Source of the DNA: Micrasema longulum
Taxonomy: Eukaryota; Arthropoda; Insecta; Trichoptera; Brachycentridae
Direction of reading: 5' to 3'
DNA length: 64,000 nt
Assembly (NCBI GenBank): GCA_022494885.1
Contig: JAGVSM010000460.1
Coordinates: 89,817 to 153,816 of the forward strand
The position numbers were made by a program, and so were the translations under genes. Shown here in pieces: positions 31,093 to 42,380 of the stretch. The notes under the pieces were generated by a model. It was given only the letters and a program-made list of their open reading frames with translations. It had not been told where the DNA came from and ran no database searches. Position 1 is the stretch's first letter. Each line of letters begins with the position of its first letter.

Positions 31093-31330
31093 CTATTTAT
31101 ATGGTTTAAATATAACAATAAAAGAAAAGTTAAAAACATTTAAAAAAAAAGAAAAGGAGCATCGACAAACATAAGGGACATCAAGACCAGATTTGGAGTA
31201 TTTATTTAGTTCTCGTTTAAATCGTTGTAAACTTAAACCAAAAAAGTCCAGATCTTGTCTTGAGTAAACAATACGACAAAGACGGGATTGGAAAATTAAG
31301 GCCATAGTTTGTTCTATGCTGATCGATATA
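31093..31330 (-). mobile_element. Probable LINE C-terminal relic
   Basis: Minus frame: RQDLDFFGLSLQRFKRELNK then YSKSGLDVPYVC. It resembles the last residues of non-LTR reverse transcriptases, but the evidence is weak. Confidence 0.35.
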
Positions 31331-31339
31331 ACATTGACT

Positions 31340-33110
31340 CTATATCAGCATAAGAATAATTACCTCTCTCTAGTCCGAGCATTCACGCTACTTTTCGAAG
31401 CCAGCGATGTTGGACTGATTCAATGTGATTTATGCGATTCACGTAGAATGGAGACCAGACCACGGAGGCATATTATATGATATAAATAATGATATTGTAT
31501 GCATATCTAAACAACATTTTATTAGAGTAGGTAATAAAGGTGATATGTTCGTTTTTTTTAGATACGCAGAGATAAACAAACATTATAAAGGTAATACCAT
31601 TATGTTTTATACAAATAACAATACATTGAAAACATAAGTACAAAATAGCCAAAATAAAGCCGGCGAGTTTAAACTCAGATATTATAATAGATAAATGAAA
31701 ATCATGTCTAGATATTACTATTATGCCTGCAGTAACGTGTAGAATTACATTTTGGATTTTCCCAAATAACAGTTTTATTGATGCCATCTATATTTTCCAC
31801 AAGCTGTAATGGGACAATGGAAAATATTCTTTCATCACTAGTAAAACTTCCATTGTGAAATTTTTGTTTTTAATTACTTTGCCCAGACGCTCCATCACAC
31901 CCACGCTTTTAAACCATTGTAAATGTTCTCCCACAACTATTATCAAACAATAATTTACTCAAAACATTTTCGTGCATTTGACATATACAATATACAGTCA
32001 ATGGTATGGTCAAGCAAATCTTGCAACTTTACATCAGCTGCGGTTTCCGTTACGTTGATGTTATTTTCTGAACTATAACATGATTTTTAACTATTTTTAT
32101 AGCATCGTATGATGGGTAAAAAATGGTGTTTAATTTTCTTGGTCGTTGACGGATACATCAATACTGTTTTGTAGTAAGTTTTTAATTAACCATCATCGAA
32201 TGTGCTTCTTCCGGTGACATTATTTCAGGACAATTGTGGAACAATGTTCTTATTTTTTTTAATAAAGGGGGCTCGATAAGGTGATGCTGATGATAGTTTT
32301 TTGACAACATCAGCAGCATCTCTCTTTTAAGAGAATTTTAGAGACATTTGAGGTAATACTGCGATTTCTTGAGAACTTTTAATTTAAGATTTCAATTTAC
32401 TTTTTTTTCAGTCTTTCCCGCGTTTCTTCAAAATTCTTCGGTGGACGTTCATTTCTAGTGATAGTATTATGATCTACTTGATCAGCAGACGAACCGCCAC
32501 TTAGATTGTGCTTTGGCAAAGTAACTGACGCATTGAGCCATTTAGAATAACTTTAAAAAAATCTAATCGTAGCTCTATTACTTTTTTGCCAACGAATATT
32601 TAATTGGCAAGATAAAGCACTCACAAAAATATTTAATTGTATCTTCGTAGTTTTATTACTCGATAACAAACCAGAAAAGTTCATTATGTAAGCACAAATA
32701 ATATTATTTTGCCATGTTATCATTATCATTATTAAATGTTCGCCTGTGTACAAGAAATAAGGAAAAAAAATAACCAACCTACATAGATAAAGAATCAATA
32801 TACAATATAATGATACTTTTAGAGCTTAGTTATTTTCAAAAGTCTAATATAATTCAACAAACGTGTTTTAAAATAGTTTAAATTTTGTTTTAATTTTATT
32901 AACAGCAATCAAATAAGTATTGCACTATTAAAATACAAATTAAATATAATATAAACCTTGCCCTGTAGACTACATAACTCGTTCACTGCAACGTATAACA
33001 CAACCACTCAAACGCAAGTATCAAATACAACTAAAAACTAAACTAAAAGTTCTAAGCGTGTGTCATTTTAGCTTTACCATATTTGCGACGTTGCCAAACC
33101 GATGCAAGAG
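31340..33110. other. Unassigned AT-rich sequence
   Basis: No recognisable gene. On the minus strand, 31790-32250 reads in short pieces like a decayed coding sequence (FHNCPEIMSPEEAHSMM), but I cannot assign a family. Confidence 0.25.
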
Positions 33111-33151
33111 TTAAAAAAAAAAAAAACAACTACGTTTCGTATAGATTGACT

Positions 33152-33747
33152 ATCTTTATATATATATGTATATATAATTCTTCTGTACGTGTGATGTCAC
33201 TGAACCTCCCCTAAACGGCTTAACCGATTTACGTGCGGTTTTCAGAGAAATGTAGATATTTGCGCTGCGCGTGTTCGCAGATATTTAAATGTTCAATCGA
33301 ATATGTACAAAAAAAAATAGAAGCATAAATCTTTCTTTAATCGACCAGGGTTATATTCGACAAGATTGCAAATACAAAAAAAATAAAGGATGTTTTTGAA
33401 TGTTTACAAACAACATTCACTTTTTATGGATCCCATTCAGATTATTTCCTTACATTCCTTATAGTTTCTTCCCGCTCATTTCTTTTTACTGGATTTTTGG
33501 TAATACTAAAATAATATTAACTGACATTCAATACATTTTTGAAAATTGCATTCATGAATAAAGTTCACCTCTGTTGGTGAGAAGAGCAGAGTTTGACATT
33601 TGCGAAAAGAATTCTATATTTTAAAATGAATTATTTTATGTTTCGGAATAAGTACTTAGGTACCTACTTGTCCATGGAAAGTATTTTTCCAAGCTAATGG
33701 CAGGCAAGCCATCGTTCAGGCAGGACAACGTCTGTCGGGTCCGCTAG
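33152..33747 (+). mobile_element. Helitron-like non-autonomous repeat, copy 1
   Basis: Begins ATCTTTATATATATATG, CGTGTGATGTCACTGAACCT, AAACGGCTTAACCGATTTAC. It ends GACAACGTCTGTCGGGTCCG then CTAGT. The CTAG end after a short hairpin and absence of terminal inverted repeats fit Helitron/Helentron-type elements. Related copies: 46333-47043 (-), 48603-50622 (+), 62676-63351 (-), and partial ones at 51650 and 60150-61345. Confidence 0.6.
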
Positions 33748-33839
33748 TTTATCATAATTTTAAACGTACATTCAGTGTGGAATTATGATATTAATTTTTG
33801 GACTTTCGTACCGCTAGATAATCTGATTCTCATTCTGTG

Positions 33840-33990
33840 CGCAGTCCTGGAGGGCCATCAATAATGATCTTTCGACTATATTCGGCGAAACTAAGGAGCG
33901 CTGGATTGACGATGGAGGAGGCGAGAGTGCTGGCTGGCGATAGGGCCTCCTGGAGGCAGCTGGTGATGTCCACATGCTCCACTTAGGAGT
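33840..33990 (+). mobile_element. LINE reverse-transcriptase C-terminal tail
   Basis: Reads FRLYSAKLRSAGLTMEEARV then LAGDRASWRQLVMSTCST and a stop. Same family as 5430-5625. It sits directly after the Helitron-like copy. Confidence 0.65.
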
Positions 33991-34729
33991 GAATGTGGAA
34001 AAGAAGAAGAAAAAATACACATAAGTAATCAGAAATATTAAAAATAATTTTACAAAAATATGAAAAAGTAAAACATTTTCAAACATGAATTATAATGCGA
34101 AAAAAAAATCAGATTGGTTTTATGACTATCAAGTCCAGAACCAAATACATCAGCCTTTTAGTCATACTGATTACCATATCTGCGGATCCAGGGATAGGCG
34201 AGTGCATGTGATAGTCGGTCCTAGAACTTGCAGAACAAAAAGGAGATCTGTGGCGGATATGTCGACCAGGTACACGAAAACACACCAACTCCAGCAAATC
34301 TGTATAGTCAATGGAATAAACTGATCACTTTATAAAGTATAATTATGTCTGTCTATTCTAGTCTATTTTTCCTATCCATTTAATTAATGAAAAAAAAAAC
34401 GCATTTAATCAAATGTTTAGCACACCTGCCTAGTTGATAAACATCTATGGAATATGACCGGGTGTAGGCGGAATACAGGGTAAACCTGGAGTCATTTGGC
34501 ATTGAAATTAATTCGAGATATTTTAAATTCAAATGTTTTAATCTACTGTATATTTAGGTACTGCCTTACTTTGACAGATAAATGTTTTTATGGTTAACCA
34601 CTTTTTCCGGTTTTCATTATAGTTTATTTTCCCGAATTTGTGGTGCATAGAGCACTTCAACCCCAGTATTTCTCGATATTTTTGTAACAAAGGCAAGATC
34701 AGTCATATGCCTCAGGTGCCAGTCCAGAA

Positions 34730-34856
34730 AGCGGTGCGATTCTGAGCGCTCTCTAGGGAGTAGAAAAAGCAATGTTTGCATGTAATTAGTACGTTAATTA
34801 CGTGCTAACAACGCTTTCTCTATCCCCTAGAGCACGTTCAAAATCACGCTGCAGGG
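34730..34856. repeat. Foldback repeat, about 62-bp arms
   Basis: GAGCGCTCTCTAGGGAGTAG...GTAATTAGTAC pairs with GTTAATTACGTG...CTATCCCCTAGAGCACGTTC, with mismatches and almost no spacer. Short similarity to the CTAGAGAG ends of the 11392/55708 MITE. Confidence 0.7.
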
Positions 34857-35079
34857 CTGTGAAATATTGCGGTGTAAGAATAACTAAATGTTTTATGTTG
34901 GATACCGAACTCATTAATTTTTGCATAGTAGGTAAATTTGCTGATTAATAGACCGCAAGGTGGATATTTTTCGTTTATACGATGACACGCGCACGTTGTT
35001 AAATTAGTTTACCTGAATTAGTGCAATGACCGATGAAGCAAAGTGATCGTTTTCTATAGAATCCAATATAACATATTAT

Positions 35080-35430
35080 GCAACTCTAACAGTATTGCAC
35101 ATAAAATCGCGAGCATCGATATGCAGTACATTAACACCGTCCCTACCATAGAGAAATTAACTATAAAGGAACGTGGCCTATAAAGAGACCAGTGCAGTAT
35201 AGTTTAATTCAGTCAGTCCAGCCAGCCCGAAGACTGCTCGACGCAGTCACTCAGTCACTCAGTCGCCACAACACTCGTGCGACACCATTCACGATTTATT
35301 CGCCATGTAATAAATACGAATTAAACAGCAACCTAGTGTCTTCTATCAATCTCTAACTGAGGTAGGAGCTCAAGCCCTCAACAACATAATTCCTACATTG
35401 GTGACCCCGACGTGACTAGTAATAATATAA
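35080..35430 (+). mobile_element. LTR relic, copy 2, with primer-binding-like site
   Basis: Matches 27050-27430 (GGAACGTGGCCTATAAAGAG, CGCCATGTAATAAATACGAA, CAGCAACCTAGTGTCTTCTA), ends CCTACA, then TTGGTGACCCCGACGTGA at 35399-35416, a primer-binding-type sequence for an LTR retrotransposon. No recognisable gag or pol follows, so the element is truncated. Confidence 0.65.
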
Positions 35431-35439
35431 TTTTTCATT

Positions 35440-36310
35440 GTAAAAATGCGCCTCTTAAATTTAAAATTAAAAAAATATATTGTTCAAACATGTCGGAGAA
35501 GAAAATCTTTTCAAAATCACTGCGACATAGTTTTACTTTCGCAAGTCATAATTTTTTCAACTGCTGGATGAATTGTAGCCCGGAGGATAGGATTTCAAAC
35601 CTCCCTTGAACATTTTGTATACTAAAGTCTTTTTAATGCCTGTAAATGCTGCAGATTTGCGAGGATTTGGCAACATTTAGTTTCTCACACGGCTTACGTT
35701 TTCCAGACTCAAAACAGAAGTTGAAGGTCTGGTTCAAGGTTCATTCCTGTTCGTTAAAACTTTTATACCCACGTCCATATCAACTGGTTCGACGGCCATC
35801 ACCTGATCTTCGGATACGAATTGAGAACAAAAACAACCGTGAAAGCCCAATAATCCGCCACACATTTCGCGTAACCAGACACAAAGCAAATTAAAGTGTC
35901 AAATCTGCCGGCGGACACACTGTATTGAGAAAAAAAACAAGGTACAAAAAATAGTGCTATGTACTATTGTGGTCATGCAGATCAGTAATAACACTTTCTA
36001 TTGAATTACTGTGGTTTATTATAAATAGTTATTATTGCTACGTAAGTTACGAACGACTGTTTGCTAGGAGAGACAAAAAATCTTGAATGGCTTGCCATGT
36101 TTTGTGGGCATGCAGATGACTGTAGATATTTTGTTGTCACCAACAATATACCTAAATTGCTTACAAATAGTAATCATTTTTTCTTTAAATCCAGAATTGA
36201 TTTTTATGCACGGAATCTATTCAGTATTGTTACTTTTTAGTATACTTTTTTTACACGGTACTGTGTGAAACGTTTCACCTGTGTAAAAACAGATTTCAGT
36301 GTATATTACG
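35440..36310. other. Unassigned sequence after the LTR
   Basis: Short plus-strand open frames (35412-35609, 35646-35894) without recognisable domains. They could be remnants of the LTR element's internal region. Confidence 0.25.
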
Positions 36311-36319
36311 AGTATATCA

Positions 36320-36960
36320 CAATAAAATGAAGTAAAAACTATTAAAAATAATAAATCAATAAATAATCAAGTTAATCTAAAGAAATTTTTTAAACACGTG
36401 TAAAAAAAACATTAAATTTTAATTAGTATTAATGTATTATTGTTTTATGTTTTTTCTTTATATATTCTATGTTTTTTTTTCTTTCTCATGTACTCGTATT
36501 TAAAATTATGCAAACTCTTATAAATAAACAACTAAAACAGTGTAAGTCACTCTCCAAGCACAAGAGTTAGTCTCTTTTTTTTAGAGTTAAGCTAGGGTTT
36601 CCTAGGACAGCGGTGCCCGTATCTTAACGGCCGTAGTGAACGGTGATGCGGTGAACAGCCGTCGTAGTGGTGACTAGAGAGTGGTTTTATTTTTTAACGG
36701 TGTTATCAACACCATTTTTATAGGAAACCACTCTCTAGTCACCGTTAAGACGGCTGTCAACCGCATTAATGTTCACTACGGCCGTTAAAATACGGGCACC
36801 GCTGTCCTAGGAAATCCGAGCTTTACAGTGATAACATTTACTAGATGTGTTAAAGTAGATATGTTTAGAATTTTACAAAACATGTACTTTTTATGAAATT
36901 AATCAATAAAAAAAAAAATATATAAAGCAATGATGTTCTAAAATGTATTATTTCTCGATT
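36320..36960 (+). mobile_element. LINE 3' region interrupted by a foldback insertion
   Basis: 36330-36586 and 36826-36900 together match, in reverse, 47885-48260 (TCATGTACTCGTATTTAAAA; CACAAGAGTTAGTCTC; GATAACATTTACTAGATGTG; AGATATGTTTAGAATTTTAC). The remnant coding start ANEVKTIKNN-like suggests a reverse-transcriptase tail. The 36590-36822 foldback splits this copy. Confidence 0.7.
36590..36822. mobile_element. Foldback MITE with TTA target-site duplication
   Basis: 233 bases, about 110-bp arms: AGCTAGGGTTTCCTAGGACA at the left and its counterpart TGTCCTAGGAAATCCGAGCT at the right, continuing through GCGGTGCCCGTA and CACTCTCTAGTCACC. TTA flanks both sides (36587-36589 and 36823-36825). The uninserted copy at 47960-47962 has one TTA, proving insertion and the 3-bp duplication. 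TTA fits PIF/Harbinger-type targets. Confidence 0.88.
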
Positions 36961-37584
36961 ATGTTTAGTACAGATATGGAGGAAACACTCTGTGGCTAGT
37001 CTAACAGATTAAGTAATTGGACCTAAAAATCGCGAGTTATTCCATTATGCTATTTGTTAGATAACGTTCAGTTGTGAGTTGTGTTTAGGAGTTTTTAACT
37101 TTACAACTACTAAAGGTTTGTTGAATATTTCACTCATGCTCACAATATGTGTTATTTTTCTTGTTACATCATTATACGTTCATATCCAATGGTAGACACT
37201 AAGGGATTTTTTTACGGGAGACACAAAAAACCATCTAATGACTTTTTTTGTAAATGAAAGTGTATATTTTTTATGACAATTCGATCAATATGTATAGGTG
37301 TTACGATTTTACCATAAATTTAGACTGTCGAGTGTAAAAAAGCATAGAAAATGAAAAACATGATGTACTGAAAAATACCGTATTTTAAATAATTAGACAC
37401 AAAACTCCAATATTGATTTTAACACAGACTAGCCCGCGGCCGATGATATAATAGGTATTTAACATATTACAGCAGACATGAATAACATTTTACAGAAGGG
37501 AATATATAACTCAGGGCTTATGACCTGCTATTGGCTGGTTTAAGTGGCCACTTTACACACTGTAACATTCACCATTTTGCCTAT

Positions 37585-38165
37585 GTTTGAACATCCACTA
37601 CTACTACTACTACTACTACCATCACGCCATTTCCCCGTAGGGGTAGGCAGAGAGAATGGACCGCCACACGTCTATCCTGGCATACAATCCTAGCCTCTTC
37701 CACATTCATACATCTTGTCATACATGCCCTTCGGTTATGTCTGCTTTTGACATGACCAGAGTTAAGATTTTGGTTTATCTGATCATGCCACGTCTTCCTT
37801 GGTCGTCCTCGTCTAACGTTGCCGTTCATTTTTGCCAAATATACTTGTTTTACCATTCTCTCGTCGTCTATTCGTTCTACGTGACCAAACCATCTCAGAG
37901 ACCCTTTCTTAATCTTATCAATTATGCTTGTCTCAGATTTACACTCTCGCCTGATTTCATCATTCGTAACCCTGTCATACATTGATTTCCCACACATTTG
38001 TCTTAAGAGATCGCATTTCAACCGCGTTCACTCGGCTTTCATCCTTCCTCTGCCAGTTCCATGTTTCACTTCCATACATAAGTGTTGGGACTAAAACTCC
38101 TTTGTGCACTGCCAGTTTAGCTTCATATTTCTCATCCATATTTCTTCAATTCTTCCATTTGTTGA
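37585..38165 (-). mobile_element. RTE-like LINE, 5'-truncated, microsatellite 3' end
   Basis: Minus frame from 38021: MKCDLLRQMCGKSMYDRVTN, DEIRRECKSETSIIDKIKKG, LRWFGHVERIDDERMVKQVY, GRPRKTWHDQINQ. The LRW-GHV-R---ER and GRP---W block is the C-terminus of an RTE/endonuclease-reverse transcriptase LINE. Further 5' material extends to about 38160 in another frame. The 3' end runs into an (ACT)n microsatellite at 37596-37620, as RTE elements often do. Confidence 0.85.
37596..37620. repeat. (ACT)n microsatellite
   Basis: Eight ACT units at the 3' end of the RTE-like LINE. Confidence 0.9.
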
Positions 38166-38295
38166 TTTTAGTGAAGTTAAAGAGCTGAAACCTTTATTGT
38201 TGTGAAGAGATTCATCTGACTAAATTATTTCACATACTAGGCAACGCCTGAAAAAAAAAATTCAGTTTTTAAATTTCTTCTTGGCTTCATTACAA

Positions 38296-38500
38296 TGTTT
38301 TAGTTTGTCCAAATGTTCGTAGACAAAAGACTGGATTTCACCCCCTCAGGAGTCAGTCATTAAGATTAACAAATTACAAGGATGGAGAGTACCTTAAATA
38401 AGGGAATATGGAAGTCTAGGCATTTACAGGGCTTATGACCTGTCATTGGCTGGTTTAAGTGGCCACTTTACACACTGTGTAACATTCACCATTTAAGATA
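38296..38500 (+). repeat. Dispersed repeat R, full two-module copy
   Basis: First module TTTTAGTTTGTCCAAATGTT...GACTGGATTTCACC, second GGAATATGGAAGTCTAGGCA, TGACCTGTCATTGGCTGGTT, TAAGTGGCCACTTTACACAC, GTAACATTCACCATT. It is the best guide to the family in this window. Copies or parts: 17394, 21434, 37500, 39425 (-), 43240 (-), 43680, 44250, 48352, 57490 (-), 59755. Confidence 0.75.
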
Positions 38501-38506
38501 ACTTCT

Positions 38507-38728
38507 CATAGCTCCGTGTCCGGTAAAAAATTGGGTCGTTTCGAAAGTACTTTGGTGATGATGACGGAAGTTTGCCGCATCAGCCAGCGTTGGGAAAAAC
38601 AATTTAGTGATTTTTTTTTTTTGAAGAAGCGCAGTAATGATCCTCCCAACGCTGCTGCGTATTTTGTTTTATACAGCGTAGCAACAATGGTGATTGGACT
38701 CATAAAGGTAATAAACCAAAATCAGTGA
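38507..38728 (+). CDS. Unidentified open frame with possible membrane-spanning C-terminus
   Basis: From 38498 the frame reads SVSGKKLGRFESTLVMMTEV, CRISQRWEKQFSDFFFLKKR, SNDPPNAAAYFVLYSVATMV, IGLIK, then VINQNQ and a stop. TCATAG just before could be an acceptor, and AAAG/GTAATA after GLIK could be a donor, so an exon is possible. AAAYFVLYSVATMVIGLI is hydrophobic enough for a membrane helix. No family recognised, and the surroundings are repeats on both sides. It may be a stray exon, a retrocopy piece or chance. Confidence 0.25.
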   Translation, partial: HSSVSGKKLGRFESTLVMMTEVCRISQRWEKQFSDFFFLKKRSNDPPNAAAYFVLYSVATMVIGLIKVINQNQ

Positions 38729-38792
38729 TCGAACATCCCATTTCCAAGACAAACAAAAACGATTTTTTCCGAGTACCTTAGCCTTGTACATT

Positions 38793-39428
38793 AGAGTGGG
38801 CCAATAATGTATGAGGTTTTTTTATTTATTTAGACATCAAAGAAAAGGGGTCTAAAAAGTTGCATTTTAAATCACATTGAACGTAAAAAATATTTTTTAA
38901 AAAAATCCATACTACTTTTGGCCCTCAACCGAGGTTTGAAGTTTATCACTGTCTGAACATTTTGTTAATTATCTATATGGATAAAACTATTTTTTGTTAG
39001 TAAAGATATAACTTAATCACACTACTAATTCGAACACGTTTTAAAACTACCGAAATGCAAAAAGTTTACACTCCGCGGAACTGATTCCGTTGAGCGCCTG
39101 GCTAATATTGACGAAAACAATGGCTCATAAAAACAATGCTACCCATTTACTACAAAACAAAGTGCAACTCACGCCCTTAGATGCTTATTTAATAAGATTA
39201 AATGGACATTATAAAATTTAATTGGACTGATTTTCTTACTTAAATACGAAATGACAGCGGGTTTAGGGCAAAAAATTGACTTTTTCGAAAACTTCAAGCT
39301 CTGGTTGAGGGCCAAAAATAGTATCAAATATTTTTTAAATATTTTTTGCATTCCGAGTAATCCAAAAGGCAGCTTTTTAGACGCCTTTCATTTGAAAATT
39401 CGGAAAAAAATATTAGCGACCCACCCAT
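38793..39428. mobile_element. Element with about 140-bp inverted repeats (GGGTGGG-ended)
   Basis: The left arm GTGGGCCAATAATG...TCTAAAAAGTTGCATTTT...TTTTGGCCCTCAACCGAGG pairs with CTCTGGTTGAGGGCCAAAAA...AGGCAGCTTTTTAGACGCC...GCGACCCACCC. A second copy of the right end lies at 39692-39768 (AGTAATCCAAAAGGCATCAT, CGGCCCACCC). Confidence 0.65.
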
Positions 39429-40329
39429 AGGCAGAATGGTGAATGTTACACAGTGTGTCAAGTGGCCACATAAACCAGTTATATATTCCCTTCTGTAAAA
39501 TGGTATTCATGTCTGCTGTAATATGTTAAATACCTATTATATCATCGGCCGCGGGGTAGTCTGTGTTAAAATCAATATTGGAGTTTTGTGTCTAATTATT
39601 TAAAATACGGTATTTTTCAGTACATCATGTTTTTCATTTTCCATGCTTTTTCAGAAACCTCGTATATACAATACACTCGACAGTCTAAATTTAGTAATCC
39701 AAAAGGCATCATTTTAGACCCTTTTCATTGCTAAATTCGGAAAAAAAATATCGGCCCACCCTTGTGTACATGGCACGTAAGGCTACTAAATGCAGGGGTC
39801 CAAAAATATATTTAAAAAAAAATAAAAAAATTAGAGTGTTTACAAACTTATTTGATCTGGGATTATGGAAAAATACATATTCAGCTTTATACTTCAAGCC
39901 AGATATGGCTCTGTACACAATGATAAAAATACTAACAATTTGGCATGATCCACTCCTTATAATATGTTGATAATTGATTGAAATGACAGAAAAACTTAAA
40001 AAATGCTTTGAGAATTTGATATGTTACTAATAATTATTGTGTAAACAAACGTTGTTATGCTGTTTGACAAGCATTTACAAATAATTTCAAGACATTTAAT
40101 GTTATCGTTAGAAACATTTAAAATCTTGACAAAATATTTTATTTATTTATTTTAAAGAAACAAACAGTCGACAGTGATAAAGTAACATTAAAAAAAATAC
40201 AGTTTAAAGACAGACCAGCAAAGTTTGTAAATAAGAATCATACATATTATTAAATTGTGTTACGACATATTTTGATGTAATCGTAGGAAATACCTTATTA
40301 TTAATTTATTTATAAACTCCATATTTATC

Positions 40330-40830
40330 AATATCATTTCCTTATCCGCACCCAGTGGCGCATAGGGTACTGAATCGATACTCCAATTATAGCGTACCTC
40401 GATCGTTTTAGTATGTTCGGGTAAATTAAGAATACATTCCCGTGTGTGAAATAGAATCAGAATCTCGGACGAGTGTTTTCGACTCTCTCAGGTAAAATCC
40501 AGAAAAACGAAAATGGGTGGAAAAACCTCAGCAGTGGTTGGCGCATTTGCTTTTGATACTTAAGGTTCGATTCCAGGAGGGTCGACGTTAAATATTATTT
40601 ATACGGTGGTTAACATTGCAATATTTCATTGTCCATGAAGCGTAAGGCTGATAACATTATCTTCCTGTAACAGATGCAAGAGGTACGCTGCATTTACTGT
40701 ACCAATGCAGTGTCCCATGCACCATTAGATGCGGATAACGGTTTCATGATGATTATGAAGATTGATCATTTTTGTTACTCGAAGGTAGGATGATCAGTCT
40801 TACACTTCGGGTGCCAGTTCAAAAACAATG
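40330..40830 (+). mobile_element. tRNA-derived SINE-like repeat, best copy
   Basis: A-box-like TGGTTGGCGCATTTGC and B-box GGTTCGATTCCAGG at 40534-40580, then a body with CCATGAAGCGTAAGGCTGAT, ACCAATGCAGTGTCCCATGC, ATGATGATTATG. 40330-40420 and 40760-40830 hold reversed fragments of the same family. Confidence 0.65.
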
Positions 40831-41199
40831 AAATATTTCGCAGTTGAACCACCTAATACTAATATTTTTATTTATTAAACCTTCAAGTACAAATAATAAG
40901 TACTTTGGCGGGCTTATTGCTGAAAGCGATATCTTCCGGCCTACCAAAAAACAGACTGGTCAAAAGAAGAGTTGGTAAAAAACAAATACTGAAAAATAAA
41001 AAAATTTAGGCATTCAAAATAACCTAATTAATGAAAAAAAACACCACATATTAATTTTAAAAAAGTACATTGTGTTATACAGATTAAAGGATGAGGAATT
41101 TGGAATCGGATCATGAGTTTGAAAGGAGAGAAAAAGGAACCAAGGAAAGAAAAGAGATAAAAATTTTTTTTTTTAAGAAAACAGTAAAATACAGGGTTC

Positions 41200-41325
41200 A
41201 GGATTCTGAGGATATATAGTAATGGGTTAAATATTTCATATCGACCTTCCTAGAAATCGAACCCGGGACCTTAAGCATGGTAGGTGAACGCGCCAACCAC
41301 TGTAAGTACTACGAGGTGGATTTTT
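41200..41325 (-). mobile_element. tRNA-like SINE head
   Basis: The minus strand reads CCACCTCGTAGTACTTACAG, TGGTTGGCGCGTTCACCTAC, GGTCCCGGGTTCGATTTC. A and B boxes with about the right spacing. Related to 46205-46300. Confidence 0.65.
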
Positions 41326-42154
41326 CCAATTTAATTTTCGCAATATTCATTTTTGTATCTATAAATTACGAAATAAAATTATTTGATGCCATTTATGAAG
41401 ACATCTCACTTTTCGTAAATTTTTAGTTACCAACTTGTGCTAGAAACTCGATATTTTGGTTGTTCAACTAAAGCTGGCGCGTTCGCAAAACTCACACAAA
41501 CGCATTTAGAATCTACAGGTGTTGATTTTAAATTATAATAAATGTGCCATCTTTATTGTTTATCAATAAGTGTGTATACTTTTTTCCTAATATTATTTGG
41601 ACGGTGCATTTTATTTACACTGTATTAATTTTTATTATAATGAACACAAAATATTTAATAAAAAACATGCTTTTTTAAAATAAATAAATAAATTACATTT
41701 TCTTAAGTGATTGTTTTTTTTCGCTCTAATTCAAAAGAGATTTAAAAAATGTTTAATACAATATTAAGATTTTAAAAAGTAATCTTCTGTGCTTTAAAGT
41801 GTTTTTGTGTAAGTTTTGCGAAAGCGTCAGCACAAGATAATCGATCTATACATGATTTGATTAAATGAAAAAATATATTTATATATATAAGACATATTAT
41901 TATATTTTTACGATTGAGAATCGCAGCGAAATTCAGACGAACGCAGAAGCATCCTGTGTATATTTTATTACCATATCATTAGCAGCTAACGAATCAATAT
42001 TTGTCTATGTCACGCTCATAGGCGCGTCTGAGCGCGAGAGAGACAAGATATTATTTTCAAAATGCGTATGCCGAACGCGCCAGCTTCAAATCCACCAGTA
42101 TAACATAACAATGAATAAAAAAAACTAAAAATTAACAAATTTACTCATTAACAT

Positions 42155-42380
42155 TTTGTATCCCGGAGCCGTGTAAACAATTGATTATATATAACCACGC
42201 GTTGTATCCCGGTCCCGTGTTTTCACGTGGTTTACCAGCTGTTCAAAAAAGTTAATTTTATTGACATTAGGTGACTTTTATTAGTACTTTTTCGCTGCTG
42301 GTAAACGACGTGAAAACACGGGACCGGGACACAACGCGTGGTTATTACAATCACTTGTTTACACGGCTCCGGGATACAAA
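42155..42380. mobile_element. Foldback MITE, about 85-bp arms
   Basis: TTTGTATCCCGGAGCCGTGT...TTGTATCCCGGTCCCGTGTT...GGTTTACCAGC is mirrored by GCTGGTAAACGACGTG...ACGGGACCGGGACACAACGC...CACGGCTCCGGGATACAAA. Each arm contains two copies of TTGTATCCCGG-C-CGTGT. It lies 540 bases upstream of the dehydrogenase start codon. Confidence 0.8.

Larger units (their letters stand above)
37316..39692. repeat. Large inverted repeat, arms about 265 bp
   Basis: 37316-37584 and 39425-39692 are reverse complements (AAATTTAGACTGTCGAGTGT; GCCCGCGGCCGATGATATAA; TTTACAGAAGGGAATATATA; CACCATTTTGCCTATG). Arm 2 has about 22 extra bases (CAGAAACCTCGTATATACAA). Between them are an RTE fragment, repeat R and a second element. 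Confidence 0.8.

Noticed and set aside
33840..34324. Protein-coding gene spanning 33.8-34.3 kb
   Set aside because: The first part is a LINE tail; 34085-34324 and its antisense frame have no recognisable domain or splice partner.
37581..38021. 146-residue host protein with a polyvaline end
   Set aside because: It is an RTE-type reverse-transcriptase tail; the valines are the (ACT)n microsatellite read through.
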